A stretch of 64,000 bases of DNA from Leucobacter ruminantium (lineage in GTDB: Bacteria > Actinomycetota > Actinomycetes > Actinomycetales > Microbacteriaceae): NCBI RefSeq assembly GCF_017565705.1, contig NZ_JAGDYL010000014.1, positions 1 through 64,000 of the forward strand. Reading direction: 5' to 3'. Of this stretch, positions 8,901 to 16,840 are shown one piece after another (position 1 is the first letter of the stretch; each line of letters begins with the position of its first letter). Under the pieces are notes generated by a model. That model searched no databases. It saw only the letters and a program-made list of their open reading frames with translations, and had not been told where the DNA came from. The position numbers and the translations under genes were made by a program.

Positions 8901-10350
8901 TCACAACCGGCTGCAGAAGTGGTGCGATACCGCCGACCAGGTCCGTCGTCAGCGTGCTGAGGGCGCCCAGCAGCGGGTTGAGCAGACCCGCGAGGCCGCT
9001 TCCCGTGAGCTTCAGCGTGACGTCCTCGTAGCCGTCGGCCCCGAGCAGGCCGCCGACCGTGGCAGGTGCGCCGTTGACGTCTTCGAGCGCCGCGGAGACT
9101 CCCACGAGGGGAACACCGAGCAGTCGCGCGTCGAGATCGAGGTCGAGCTGCACCTCGAGGCCGTAGATGCCCTTGGTCAGCGCCTCGGTCGCCTTGGCGG
9201 ACAGCGAGTTCGGGTAGGTCGCCGCATCGCCGGTGAGCGCGTGCGTGAGGCCGCTCGCGAGCGCCTCGACCACAGCGGCCTGCAGCACATCGGTGTTCGC
9301 GGGCAGATCGTTCAGCGAGTGGCCGGCATAGGGGCCGTCAGGGCCGACGAGCAGCTGGGCGAGATCCACCTCGACCAGACCGCTCTCCAGGTCGACGTTG
9401 ATCGACGCGGGGTCCGTCGCGGTCGCGTTGTTGAGAGGCGACTGCAGCAGCTCGGCACGAACGGTGTTCACGAGGCTGGAGGTGTCGATGACCAGGCCGT
9501 TCGCGGTCGATGCCGTGACGGTGCCCACACCCAGCACGTTGACATCGAGGGCGTTCACGAGGTTCGTCACGAGCGTGTTCACCGAGCCGCCGGGTCCGGT
9601 GAGGCCGTTGATCGCCGTGCCGGCAGAGCCCGCCACCTGATCGACGGCGGTGGTCACGTCGCCGAGGATCGGCGAACTCAGCTCGGCGCGCAGGTCGGCG
9701 AGGGCGTAGGCACGCGAGGTCGCCGTATCGGTGTCCTTCTCGGCCTGCGAGGCGACGGCGCCGAGCTCGATCCGGGCGCCGTTCAGCACCTGATCGGTGA
9801 GACCGGCGATCTGCAGCTGCTGGAACAGCTCGGTCAGATCGAAGTAGGCCGGGCTGTAGCCGGCGTCACCGGTGACCGCGTCGAGATTGATCGCGCCGGT
9901 GTCGGCGATCGCGCCGGAGGCAGCCAGCGAGCTCAGCTCGGACGGCGACGACGAGTAGCTCTTCACCGCTCCGACGTTGCTTCCGAGGTTGAGCAGGCCG
10001 GGAGCGCTGCCGTCGGTGAGCAGGGGCAGCGTGATTCCGCCGCCGAGGTCCAGGTTGACAAGGCCGTTCAACACTGACGCGTTGAGCGGTTCACGCACCG
10101 GTCCCGGCTCGGCCGGGTACTCAGTGGTGGCCCGCGCCGCACCCGCTACGTTCAGGCCGAGCCCGGACGCATTCAGGAAGTGCCCGTGCCCTGCCGAAAC
10201 GGCAGTCGTGGGAGCGACATCGGCAGTCGCGGTGAGCGGCGCGATGAGCACTCCGCCCGCGACGACCGTGGCCGCGGCCGCTCCGGCCGCCAGGGCCCGG
10301 ACGCCGCGTCTGCGGTGTCTGACCCCTCGTAATTCGTTCTTCGTATCCAA
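5953..10350 (-). CDS. Giant LAQTG-anchored surface protein, choice-of-anchor G type, with Ala/Ser stalk
   Basis: A 1465-residue secreted, wall-anchored protein. Order of parts: a basic signal peptide (about 1-44), a conserved N-terminal region rich in Leu/Gly/Asn to about 580 that resembles the choice-of-anchor G family, three Ig-like repeats (about 585-840, each opening LTA...VTLxGxxF), and then about 580 residues almost wholly Ala, Ser, Asn, Asp, Thr, Gln and Glu. The end is a sorting signal LAQTG at 1428-1432, a hydrophobic helix and KRR. A sortase would cut LAQTG; none is in the window. The stalk has four blocks of about 130-150 residues, each starting with an NASASASASA-like run. The start is TTG with GGGGAG upstream. 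A DUF5819/HTTM pair follows; a LuxR-family gene is divergent. The role is probably adhesion or surface coating. Confidence 0.85.
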   Translation of the reverse strand: MDTKNELRGVRHRRRGVRALAAGAAAATVVAGGVLIAPLTATADVAPTTAVSAGHGHFLNASGLGLNVAGAARATTEYPAEPGPVREPLNASVLNGLVNLDLGGGITLPLLTDGSAPGLLNLGSNVGAVKSYSSSPSELSSLAASGAIADTGAINLDAVTGDAGYSPAYFDLTELFQQLQIAGLTDQVLNGARIELGAVASQAEKDTDTATSRAYALADLRAELSSPILGDVTTAVDQVAGSAGTAINGLTGPGGSVNTLVTNLVNALDVNVLGVGTVTASTANGLVIDTSSLVNTVRAELLQSPLNNATATDPASINVDLESGLVEVDLAQLLVGPDGPYAGHSLNDLPANTDVLQAAVVEALASGLTHALTGDAATYPNSLSAKATEALTKGIYGLEVQLDLDLDARLLGVPLVGVSAALEDVNGAPATVGGLLGADGYEDVTLKLTGSGLAGLLNPLLGALSTLTTDLVGGIAPLLQPVVNTAVTNLSTSLSSLLNPLVDGLLGNDGALLKQVLDALATVTLNEQPDQPGARPAAQADLGAGSATVRAVAVDVLPAILTGDAAIRVELASSSVKAENPSAALTATPSHVAVGETVTLAGTFFGPNEDVTFTIDGEPSTLTATTGADGSFGNVTWEVPDTYQPGDVITFTATDESGNTRTATVTVVAPALTATSPVEQGGTVTLTGSGFGSGETVTITLPGGGTVDVTADDNGAFTYPWPVPETQAPGTVTFTATGNDTGREANAESTITRAIATLTASPNPVAAGGTVTLTGGNFAPNEPVTVTLPADCVAASGIPATADADGNFTVTCTVGEDVTDGAALSFEAEGDQSGRAAEAQTEVDSQPEADVNTNASASAAASAQANGNNEVAAQAAAEAAAMADNSTAAEAAATPNAEAAAESAARASVRAGASTQASVDATTATNAAAQASAQASSDSTATANADASAAASVAGTVDARSASQASADVAANATSSNDASTDATANVRANANASASASASARANGDNQAAAQVAAQAAAFSQSESDASAAADVDATSAAQAAAYADVEDDASANSSADVTTNANVAAQAAAQTSSTAQAAASAQAEAAADHNADSEADGSFDSRSAARSAAEASSASNAHTTGSADAAVDAAAEVQANANASASASASADADNHSNPAAVAAALAAAMANNESAAEAAATQNAQAAAEAAARPNVDAEATATASQNAGSSALAAATSTAEASAVQDAQASAAADVNAEASSAAAAQATASTQASSLAAADVNASASASASAKADSKANAAAQAAAETAAMADASTTASADQSAQATANAEAAARAAAQIAARADVRQNASANASQETSAQANVAANVAAQASADHSASVNAAASAQAKAAATANASAAAEAAARQGANVDSTASASASAAAKATASASNEASAQAAAKGAADASGAKLAQTGAALNGLGAAALLLLLAGAATFAIAKRRSMKAAQ
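6080..7810. repeat. Imperfect long repeats encoding the Ala/Ser stalk
   Basis: Low-complexity GC-rich DNA within the surface-protein gene. Four protein-level blocks of roughly 400-450 bases can be aligned on their NASASASASA openings. The copies are diverged, so this is an old amplification rather than a fresh one. Long open frames on the opposite strand here are composition artefacts. Confidence 0.7.
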
Positions 10351-10735
10351 GAGACTCCCCAGTCATCTCGTCGTGCCTTGCCATGGGAACGCGTGCCTGC
10401 CCCGCCGCACGCGCGACAAGAGGTACAGACACCCGATCAGAAGACTCCCAGCAAAGCCGCACAGGGTCCACGGGTCTCCGTGGCCCTCGATGCCGCCCTC
10501 CGTACCCCTGCGCGATCGGCATCGTGATGCGTACTTCGGACGTCGCAGATACTCATTCACAAGAACTTGGATACTGAGATGAGAAGAGATGAGTACTGTG
10601 ATACTGCGCTCTTTCTCCGCAACAAAACACCACCCCTCGCTCAGAAGAGCAGGCGCCGCTCCTCTAGTCTGGATAGTGGGGAAAGAAGCCCGGCACGCAG
10701 TTCTCGGATCTGGCCGGGTCGGAGGGGGGAGCTCA
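10351..10735. other. Divergent intergenic region, 385 bases
   Basis: Separates the surface-protein gene from the divergent LuxR-family gene. It is clearly more AT-rich than its flanks around 10540-10640. It holds three GATACT direct repeats (10548, 10570, 10600) and a small hairpin at 10464-10486 (CCACGG/CCGTGG core). A possible -10 box for the LuxR gene is TAGTCT at 10665-10670. No RNA gene or extra coding frame is convincing. Confidence 0.6.
10548..10605. promoter_or_regulatory. Three GATACT direct repeats, candidate operator
   Basis: GATACT occurs at 10548-10553, 10570-10575 and 10600-10605. TACTCAT near the first and ATGAGTA near the third also form an inverted pair. The cluster lies between the divergent LuxR-family and surface-protein promoters, a natural site for a shared operator. 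The binding protein is unknown. Confidence 0.4.
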
Positions 10736-13300
10736 ATGCAGAGCGCGACGAACGCACACATCGAACACCTTCCGCACGAGCTCTTGGGAGGCCTCGAGGA
10801 TCCGTATCCCACCATGCTCATCGGCCCCGATGGCAGCGGCAAGACGCATGTGCTGCGCACCTTCGCCTCGCTGCTCGAGGAGCGAGGGATCCCTCACGTC
10901 TACGTCGACGCCACCGCTGACGATGCCGCCGAGCGTATCGAGAACGCGCCGCCCCGCGCCGTGCTGCTCTTCGACAATTACGAGGTCGCACCCTTCGAGG
11001 TGCTGCAGCGCGCGGCAGCACACCTGCTCGACGGCGCGCCTGCCGTCGGGGCCGCGGCGGAGAGCCACGTCGATTCGGTATACGGCACACGGCTGAGCCG
11101 GCTCTACGATCAGATGCCCCACCTCGCCGACACCCTCGGGCGCGCACGTACCCTCTGGATCCAGCCCACGAGCGATGAGCAGATCGCGCGGATCATCCAC
11201 CGCGCCAGCCCTGAACGCCTGGACGCCGTCACGGTGGCCACCATCCAGCAACTCGCCTGGGGCAGACCCGGATGGGCGCTCGACCTGCTGCAGCTGCACC
11301 GCAGCGGATCCCTCGCCCATTCACCGAGACCACGCATCAGACGCCCCTACGCCGGCGATCTGCACCTCTCCTCGCTCCGCCACCCGGCGCGCATCGCCGA
11401 GACCGAACTCGATGCGCCCGCCATCGCCGCCGCGGTGGTGCTCTCGGAGATCGGCCCGCGCAGCCGCAGCGGCGTCTTCGACGTCGTGGGCGCGCACGCC
11501 GAGAAGATGCTGTCGACGACCGGCATGCTGCTGCCCGTGCCGGGATCGCCCGAGCTCCTCGGAGTTCCCGAGCTCTACGCCGCCGCGATGCAGCGCCGCG
11601 CCGATCCCGAACTGTTGGACGCCACGAGGCGACGCACCGCCGCGCACCTCCTCTCGCAGGAGGTCTTCGGGATCCCTCTCGCCGACCGAGAAGCGATCTT
11701 CTGCTCGCGCGTGCTCTCGCGGCGCGACGACAGCATCAGCACCGACCCCGTGCTCGGCGAGCACCACGCCCGCTTCCAGCAGCGCATCATCGGCGACCTC
11801 GTCTCGTTCGGCGAGGGCGAGCGCGCCCGCGACCTGCTGCTGCGCCTCGGGCAGGACGGGCCGGGGCTCAGCCCGCTCGCCCGCGCCCGCCTCACCGCCG
11901 TGCTGCGCGACGCCCGCACCGGCCTGCAGGTGCTCATGGTCGCCAACCCGCCGCGCGGCAACTGCGACCTCCCCTCCGTCGACCCGGAGGTCAGGTTCGC
12001 CACCCTCCTGCTGCGCGCGAGGCTGGCAGCCGAGGCCGGGATCCCTCTCGAACACGATCCCGACATCGCGCCCGACGACGAGCAGTGGAACGATGCGCAG
12101 CTCGTGGCCCGGCGCTGGAACGACGACCGTCCGCTCGGATCGGACGCGCCCCTGCTGCTGCGCATCGCCCTCACCCACCCACTCCCCGAGGTCGCTCTGC
12201 TCGCCGAACAGCTCCTCTCACTCGAGGCGACCACGGTGGGGCTTCGCTACAGGGCTTTCTCGGGCAGCCCCGTCGATCAGCGGATCTCTCGCCTCGCGAT
12301 CAACGCCTCCGACGCGCAGCGCGACACCCTCGAATGCGCGGTCGCGGCGCAGAGCATCATCCGCTTCCTCTCCGCCGATCGCGCCGGTCGCGCCCCCTAC
12401 CTGCTCGGTCTGGTCGGCTGCCTGCCCGGCGCCTCCCGCCACCGCATCTGGGCCACGCATCTCCACGCGGCCCGCACAGCGATCATCTGCGGAGACATCG
12501 ACCGCGCGCGCTTCGAGTGGGTGCGAACCTCGAGCGCCGTGCCGCGGTTCATACCGTGGCGGCTCCGATCGCTCTTCGCGAGCCTCGAGCAGATGGCCCC
12601 GGGCGAGACGAGGGATCCCGACCCGCTCTGCGGGTACAGCGCACAGATCACCGCCTACTTTTCGGGCCAGCTCGATCGGGTGAGCCCGGCGGCGTTCGCC
12701 GAACCCGTCGAGCAGTTCGCTCAGCTCGGCGGCATCGGAGGGATCGACCCGGGCGAACTCACCGAGATGCCCGAGCGCCTCGCCATCCGGGCGCACCTGG
12801 AGGCGCTGCATGCGCAGAACCCGCTCGCGCTCATGCGTGCGGCCGACACCCTCGAGTCCCACGGATTCTGGGCGCCCGCCGCCTACGCGATGCAGGAGGC
12901 ACGGCGCATATTCCTGCGACGTCGCGCGGCGGGAAGCGTCACCGCGACGGATGCGCGCATCGCAGCGCTGCAGGCCGAGACCGCGAAACGGGTGCCCTGG
13001 TTCGACGCCGGAGTACTTCCGAGCGCGCCGCGCGAGAAGCTCACGCCGCGCGAAGCCGAGACGGCGAAGCTCGCCGCCGAGGGGCTCACCAACCGCGAGA
13101 TCGCCGAGCGTCTGCGCTGCAGCGTGCGCACGGTCGAGTCGCACGTCTCGCAGGCTCGTGCCAAGCTGGGCGTCACGAGCCGCGAAGAACTCGGGTCTCG
13201 GTTGAACGCAGCGGGCGCAGCCGACTTCCCGTCGGGCGTCACGCCGGTCTTCCCCGCTCCAGCCCGGCACTCGGCACGGGGCGTGCAACACGCCCGGTGA
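10736..13300 (+). CDS. LAL-type LuxR-family transcriptional regulator with N-terminal ATPase
   Basis: An 854-residue regulator of the MalT/LAL type. A P-loop lies near the N terminus (GPDGSGKT, 30-37) with a Walker B strand (AVLLFDNYE). A long helical middle follows, and the last 80 residues hold a LuxR helix-turn-helix (LTPREAETAKLAAEGLTNREIAERL, shown in part). Such proteins bind ATP and an inducer and then activate transcription. I chose the ATG at 10736 because GGAGGGGGGAG precedes it; an upstream in-frame ATG at 10589 has no such site. It is divergent from the wall-anchored protein gene, which is the obvious candidate target, together with three GATACT repeats between them. The inducer is unknown. 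Confidence 0.88.
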   Translation: MQSATNAHIEHLPHELLGGLEDPYPTMLIGPDGSGKTHVLRTFASLLEERGIPHVYVDATADDAAERIENAPPRAVLLFDNYEVAPFEVLQRAAAHLLDGAPAVGAAAESHVDSVYGTRLSRLYDQMPHLADTLGRARTLWIQPTSDEQIARIIHRASPERLDAVTVATIQQLAWGRPGWALDLLQLHRSGSLAHSPRPRIRRPYAGDLHLSSLRHPARIAETELDAPAIAAAVVLSEIGPRSRSGVFDVVGAHAEKMLSTTGMLLPVPGSPELLGVPELYAAAMQRRADPELLDATRRRTAAHLLSQEVFGIPLADREAIFCSRVLSRRDDSISTDPVLGEHHARFQQRIIGDLVSFGEGERARDLLLRLGQDGPGLSPLARARLTAVLRDARTGLQVLMVANPPRGNCDLPSVDPEVRFATLLLRARLAAEAGIPLEHDPDIAPDDEQWNDAQLVARRWNDDRPLGSDAPLLLRIALTHPLPEVALLAEQLLSLEATTVGLRYRAFSGSPVDQRISRLAINASDAQRDTLECAVAAQSIIRFLSADRAGRAPYLLGLVGCLPGASRHRIWATHLHAARTAIICGDIDRARFEWVRTSSAVPRFIPWRLRSLFASLEQMAPGETRDPDPLCGYSAQITAYFSGQLDRVSPAAFAEPVEQFAQLGGIGGIDPGELTEMPERLAIRAHLEALHAQNPLALMRAADTLESHGFWAPAAYAMQEARRIFLRRRAAGSVTATDARIAALQAETAKRVPWFDAGVLPSAPREKLTPREAETAKLAAEGLTNREIAERLRCSVRTVESHVSQARAKLGVTSREELGSRLNAAGAADFPSGVTPVFPAPARHSARGVQHAR

Positions 13301-13348
13301 CCGGGCCGCGATTCGCATCTCGCCTGCGGATGTCGTATTCTTTTTCGC

Positions 13349-13439
13349 GGTGACGTGTCCGAGCGGCCGAAGGTGCGACTCTCGAAAAGTCGTGTAGGGT
13401 AACCCCCTACCGTGGGTTCAAATCCCACCGTCACCGCCA
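13349..13439 (+). tRNA. tRNA-Ser (anticodon CGA)
   Basis: The acceptor stem GGTGACG (13349-13355) pairs with CGTCACC (13429-13435), followed by G and an encoded CCA. The anticodon stem GACT/AGTC encloses the loop CTCGAAA, giving anticodon CGA for UCG codons. A long variable arm (GTAGGG/CCCTAC) and the T-arm GTGGGTTCAAATCCCAC are typical of class II serine tRNA. Such tRNAs are frequent integration sites, and accessory genes follow. I found no copy of its 3' end downstream. Confidence 0.97.
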
Positions 13440-13442
13440 CAG

Positions 13443-13488
13443 CGAAGGCCCCGAGATCCTTGAGAAATCAATGGATCCGGGGCCTTCG
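13443..13488 (+). terminator. Terminator hairpin after tRNA-Ser
   Basis: The 11-base arm cgaaggccccg (13443-13453) is perfectly complementary to 13478-13488. Five further pairs (GATCC/GGATC) lie inside across a one-base bulge. A short T-poor tail follows, so it may need a factor to work. Confidence 0.75.
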
Positions 13489-13516
13489 TCATGCCCGCCC
13501 CACCCGCTTCCTCCGC

Positions 13517-13572
13517 CGGTTGGGCGAGCCTCGGGCTGAGCGAGCGAAGCGAGTCGAAACCCAATCCGCCTC
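13517..13572. repeat. GGTTG...CGAAACCC intergenic repeat copy
   Basis: The segment contains GAGCGAGCGAAGCGAGTCGA followed by AACCC. It resembles the left half of the palindromic element at 58870-59013, which has GGTTGAGCGA and GGAGTCGAAACCC. It is probably a member of a dispersed intergenic palindrome family. Confidence 0.5.
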
Positions 13573-13628
13573 CCCACCGGAACCCTCCACTGTTCAGCGG
13601 TTACGGGAGAAACGAGGCTCCCCTCGGC

Positions 13629-14669
13629 TCAGGTCCTGAGGACTGGGGACCGCACTCCGGCGAGTTCGGGCCTGACCCGCAAAGTGCTCAGCCTCTCCAC
13701 GAGGGGCATGTGCCCGACAGGAATCCTGAACCGACGATGCAGCAGAACGAAAGCGAGCAGCACGATCACTCCGGTGATGAGCTTGTCGATGATGCTTGTG
13801 ACGATGTTGGTGGAGAACAGGGAAACGAGCGTCGGCAAGCCATCGGCTTCGAGGGACAGGACAGCCCCGACTGAGGCATGCCCGTTGTACCCTCCGAAGG
13901 CGATGAGCAGAATCGGCACGGCGACAGCCGAGCAGACTGCGGCAACGATCAGGTCGAGGGTCACGAATCGGCCGAGGTCAGCGCCCATGCGGAACCTCCG
14001 GACTCCGTAGCCCCAGACGAGCGCCCCGGCGATGTTGACCAAGGTGAACGGATTGGTAGCGGGATCCCCGGTGAGGAAGCCCAGGTTGCTCGATGCGATG
14101 CCGACAGCAACCCCATGCCAGGGGCCGAGGACGATCGACGCGATCGCCGTGCCCACCATGTCGAGGTAGACCGAGAGCTTGAAGACAGCGGTGACCCAGA
14201 GGCCGAGGAGGTTGAGCGCGACACAGCCCACCATGAGCAGACCGGTGGTGCCGAGAGACAGAGGCGAGGCCGTCGGGACCATGAGGTCCGGCACCGGCAG
14301 GGGCTGAGGCTTCGCGGCTTCCGGTGTTTCTCTCTTCGCCTGTCGCTCTGCGACTCTGCGGACCTCCCGGCACCGGAGCACCCAGGCATCGGCTTCTTCG
14401 GTCGTCGCACCGAGTGCGAGCACGATGTCTCGGAGGAGGCCGGTATCCATCCGCGCGCGGCCCGTCTTGAAGGCGTTGTAGACGGTAGATCGAGCGGGGA
14501 TCGCGGCGGCGGTATGGATACCGCGCTGGAGCCGCAGGGCGGTGATGCGACGCACCAACTCGGCGTAGGACACTTCGCCCGCTGACTCGCGGAGGTTCTG
14601 GAGGTCGAGGGCGATCCGGTCGAAGGACTCATCGGAGGTTCCTTGGGCTCGCTCGCTCGCTTCTGTCAT
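13629..14669 (-). CDS. HTH domain fused to an ECF-S-like membrane domain
   Basis: 346 residues in two unlike parts. Residues 1-95 look like the actinobacterial Xre-like DNA-binding module (LRESAGEVSYAELVRR ... STVYNAFKTGRARMD ... VLALGATTEEADAWV). Residues about 120-330 are a membrane domain with roughly six helices, including SVYLDMVGTAIASIVLGPW and HGVAVGIASSNLG, which resembles substrate-binding (S) subunits of ECF transporters. This would be a membrane-tethered DNA-binding protein that could read a vitamin-like ligand; that role is inference. I prefer ATG 14669 over the GTG one codon earlier, since GAGGGGG lies before it. It stands alone, convergent towards the tRNA, in a stretch less GC-rich than its flanks and lacking the common GAGGGATC octamer. 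Confidence 0.65.
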   Translation of the reverse strand: MTEASERAQGTSDESFDRIALDLQNLRESAGEVSYAELVRRITALRLQRGIHTAAAIPARSTVYNAFKTGRARMDTGLLRDIVLALGATTEEADAWVLRCREVRRVAERQAKRETPEAAKPQPLPVPDLMVPTASPLSLGTTGLLMVGCVALNLLGLWVTAVFKLSVYLDMVGTAIASIVLGPWHGVAVGIASSNLGFLTGDPATNPFTLVNIAGALVWGYGVRRFRMGADLGRFVTLDLIVAAVCSAVAVPILLIAFGGYNGHASVGAVLSLEADGLPTLVSLFSTNIVTSIIDKLITGVIVLLAFVLLHRRFRIPVGHMPLVERLSTLRVRPELAGVRSPVLRT

Positions 14670-14939
14670 CACTGCCCCCTCACCGCTGAGCTCTCATATG
14701 GCGCCTCCGGCATACGAGGCGGACGCGCCACGCGCTCCGCGTTTTCAACCTTATACGCGACCTCCACTGCTGTTCAAAGTTGTGCGAGAACCCCGGAATC
14801 ATGCGGATCTCGGGTGTCGGCTGAATAGCGTCGATACATGGGCAGTTTCGATGGCCGCTCCCTCTGCGCCGTCCTACCCCGGGAGCCCACATCACGAGCG
14901 AGGCATATCTGCCGCGCCTCAGAGAAAGGAAGAACCTTC

Positions 14940-15707
14940 GTGTCGCGGAGCAAGGACTTCAAGGTGGCGATTGCCGCTGCCACAGCAGACAAGCGCGGGT
15001 GGGTGGTCGACGGCTACAACGAGGTGCTGGAGGTGCTGAACCGCATCGACCGCTCGCGGCTCGACGCAGGCCAGAGCGCCGAGTACCAGACCATCGCGGA
15101 GACGATGCAGAACACGCTCGCGGCCTTCGACACTCAGAACCCTGGCCAGTCGGCTACTGCGGTGGCGGAGGCGAAGCAGTTGAAGAACCTCGGCTTGATC
15201 CGGGTTCTCGGGTTCACGGTCCTCCTCTTCGTGGCGTTCCTCATGCTGTTCACCGGGAACACCTGGTGGCTCTGCCTCGTGTTCGCTGCCATCGCCTTCA
15301 TCGGCAACGCTGTTTTCGGGAGCATTCTGGGCGGTAAGGCGCAGGCGCTCGCGCAGGCCTCTCGAACGGCCGCCGATCATGCAGCGGGAGTATTCGGACG
15401 CGGTGAAACCCTCGACGCTCCGGCGTCCGGGCTTGTGCTGCGCGCAGACAACCTCTGGCTGAGCACACTCTCCGAGGTGGAGCGCATGACGGAGCACCAG
15501 CGACGCCAGGCCGAGAAGCAGATGGCGATGCAGCAGCGGCAGCACGAGGCGCAGATGGCGGCGATGCAGCAGCAGATGGAGCATCAGAAGGCGGTGCTTG
15601 CCGAGACCCGGGCACAGAACGATGCGCTGTTCGGTCAGCAGAGAGGCTTCATCGGGCAGGTGATGGAGAACCGCGACCGGATCAAGCAGGATCGGAAGCT
15701 CCAGTAG
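14940..15707 (+). CDS. Membrane protein with C-terminal coiled coil, unknown function
   Basis: I do not recognise this 255-residue protein. It has a soluble helical N terminus (1-82), two adjacent membrane helices (about 87-104 and 108-128), and a C-terminal half that becomes a Gln/Met/Glu-rich coiled coil (about 175-250; repeated KQMAMQQRQHEAQMAAMQQQ-like heptads). The GTG at 14940 has GAAAGGA upstream and fits better than an in-frame ATG at 14838, which would add 34 residues of poor composition. Its TAG stop overlaps the start of the lipoprotein gene by one base (TAGTG), so the two form an operon. Both belong to the lower-GC stretch behind tRNA-Ser. Confidence 0.65.
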   Translation: MSRSKDFKVAIAAATADKRGWVVDGYNEVLEVLNRIDRSRLDAGQSAEYQTIAETMQNTLAAFDTQNPGQSATAVAEAKQLKNLGLIRVLGFTVLLFVAFLMLFTGNTWWLCLVFAAIAFIGNAVFGSILGGKAQALAQASRTAADHAAGVFGRGETLDAPASGLVLRADNLWLSTLSEVERMTEHQRRQAEKQMAMQQRQHEAQMAAMQQQMEHQKAVLAETRAQNDALFGQQRGFIGQVMENRDRIKQDRKLQ

Positions 15708-16786
15708 TGCGCGGCGAAGGGACGAACTCGGCTCGGAAATCGCTGCTCGCCGCCATCGCTCTCGCTCTGGGCGTCTCCATGCTCTTCACCGGCTGCGCCG
15801 GGGACGCGAAGCCGCAGACTGCGCCGAAGCCGGCGGCTGCCGAAGTAGCGAAGACGCCGCCCCCGGTGCCCGAGCCTGTCGTGCTGCCCACCTGCGACGC
15901 TATGAACGCGGCGGCGCACCAGGAGTACGAAGACTATGGGCCGGAGAACTTCAGCGCTCCTGCTGGCGAGACCGATCTGACGGTGTTCAACCAGGTTGCG
16001 GGGGAAGCCGCGAAGACGGCGATGGGTAAGGCCGTGCAGCAGCGGGGATGCCGTTGGCCGGTGCACATGCAGGGAGCGGTCACAGGGTATGTCGCCGAGC
16101 TGGCCGAAGCCGATCGGGCTTCTCTCATCGAAGCGCTGAAGGTCGACAGCGGTGTGCAAGCGAGCGCACTCGGAGATGCGGAGAGCTTCAGCTACACGAT
16201 CCCCGCCGACAACCCGATGGCCAACGATACGAAGGTCACATACCTCTTCATCGGGGATATCTGGGTGCTGATCTTCGACTACGCCGGTCAGCGGGAATAT
16301 GCACAGGCGGCACTCGATGGCATCCTCGCCGCGAACCCCTCGCTCGCAGGCAAGGGCGAAGGCTCCGCGGCATCGGGAAGCCCGAAGTGCTCTGGACTCT
16401 CGGGCAACGAAGCACTCGGGAAGTGGGGAGCCGGAATCTCCGGTGGCCCATGGGATCTCACGGGACAGTTCAGCGATGTGAAGGGCTACGACGAGTGCGC
16501 GGCGCTCTCCTGGATCGTGCTTCGCCCCGAGCCCTGCTGCACCCGGTTCTCGATCACTCCGGTGCTGTTCTTCCACAACGGCGAGTATGTCTCCTCCGCC
16601 ACCTCGACCGGCCACGCCGTGGACTCCGAGAAGGGAGTTCAGCGCTTGTCCGACGAGGAACTCTCGGTGACCTACATGTGGCAGGGCGACGACATCGCGG
16701 GCCCCGCGAACACGGCGACCTCCACCTATCGATGGGACGAGGCGAGCGGGACGGTCACTCGAACCGGCGAACTGCCGCCGAGCTGA
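15707..16786 (+). CDS. Lipoprotein with LppP/LprE-like C-terminal region
   Basis: A 359-residue exported lipoprotein. It has an Arg/Lys start, a hydrophobic stretch and the lipobox LFTGC with lipidated C30, then a Pro/Ala/Lys linker. The last 150 residues (CSGLSGNEALGKWGAG ... PCCTRFSITPVLFFHNGEYV) resemble the LppP/LprE lipoprotein family of actinobacteria, whose function is not settled. Six or more cysteines in the mature part suggest disulphides. Translation starts at GTG 15707, overlapping the stop of the membrane/coiled-coil gene, so the two products may act together at the membrane. A strong terminator follows at 16798-16840. Confidence 0.7.
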   Translation: MRGEGTNSARKSLLAAIALALGVSMLFTGCAGDAKPQTAPKPAAAEVAKTPPPVPEPVVLPTCDAMNAAAHQEYEDYGPENFSAPAGETDLTVFNQVAGEAAKTAMGKAVQQRGCRWPVHMQGAVTGYVAELAEADRASLIEALKVDSGVQASALGDAESFSYTIPADNPMANDTKVTYLFIGDIWVLIFDYAGQREYAQAALDGILAANPSLAGKGEGSAASGSPKCSGLSGNEALGKWGAGISGGPWDLTGQFSDVKGYDECAALSWIVLRPEPCCTRFSITPVLFFHNGEYVSSATSTGHAVDSEKGVQRLSDEELSVTYMWQGDDIAGPANTATSTYRWDEASGTVTRTGELPPS

Positions 16787-16797
16787 TCGGCTCCGTT

Positions 16798-16840
16798 CCG
16801 GGCGCGGCAGGCGCGCTAGTGATGCTCCTGCCGCGCCCGG
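16798..16840 (+). terminator. Terminator hairpin after the lipoprotein gene
   Basis: A 14-base arm (16798-16811, ccgggcgcggcagg) is perfectly complementary to 16827-16840 with a 15-base loop. It starts 12 bases after the stop codon of the lipoprotein gene. No clear T-run follows. Confidence 0.75.

Noticed and set aside
6991-10077. Very long open frame (over 1000 codons) on the plus strand across the surface-protein gene
   Set aside because: It is antisense to a gene with signal peptide, Ig-like repeats and sorting signal. Its product is Arg/Gly/Val-rich noise, and it has no ribosome site.
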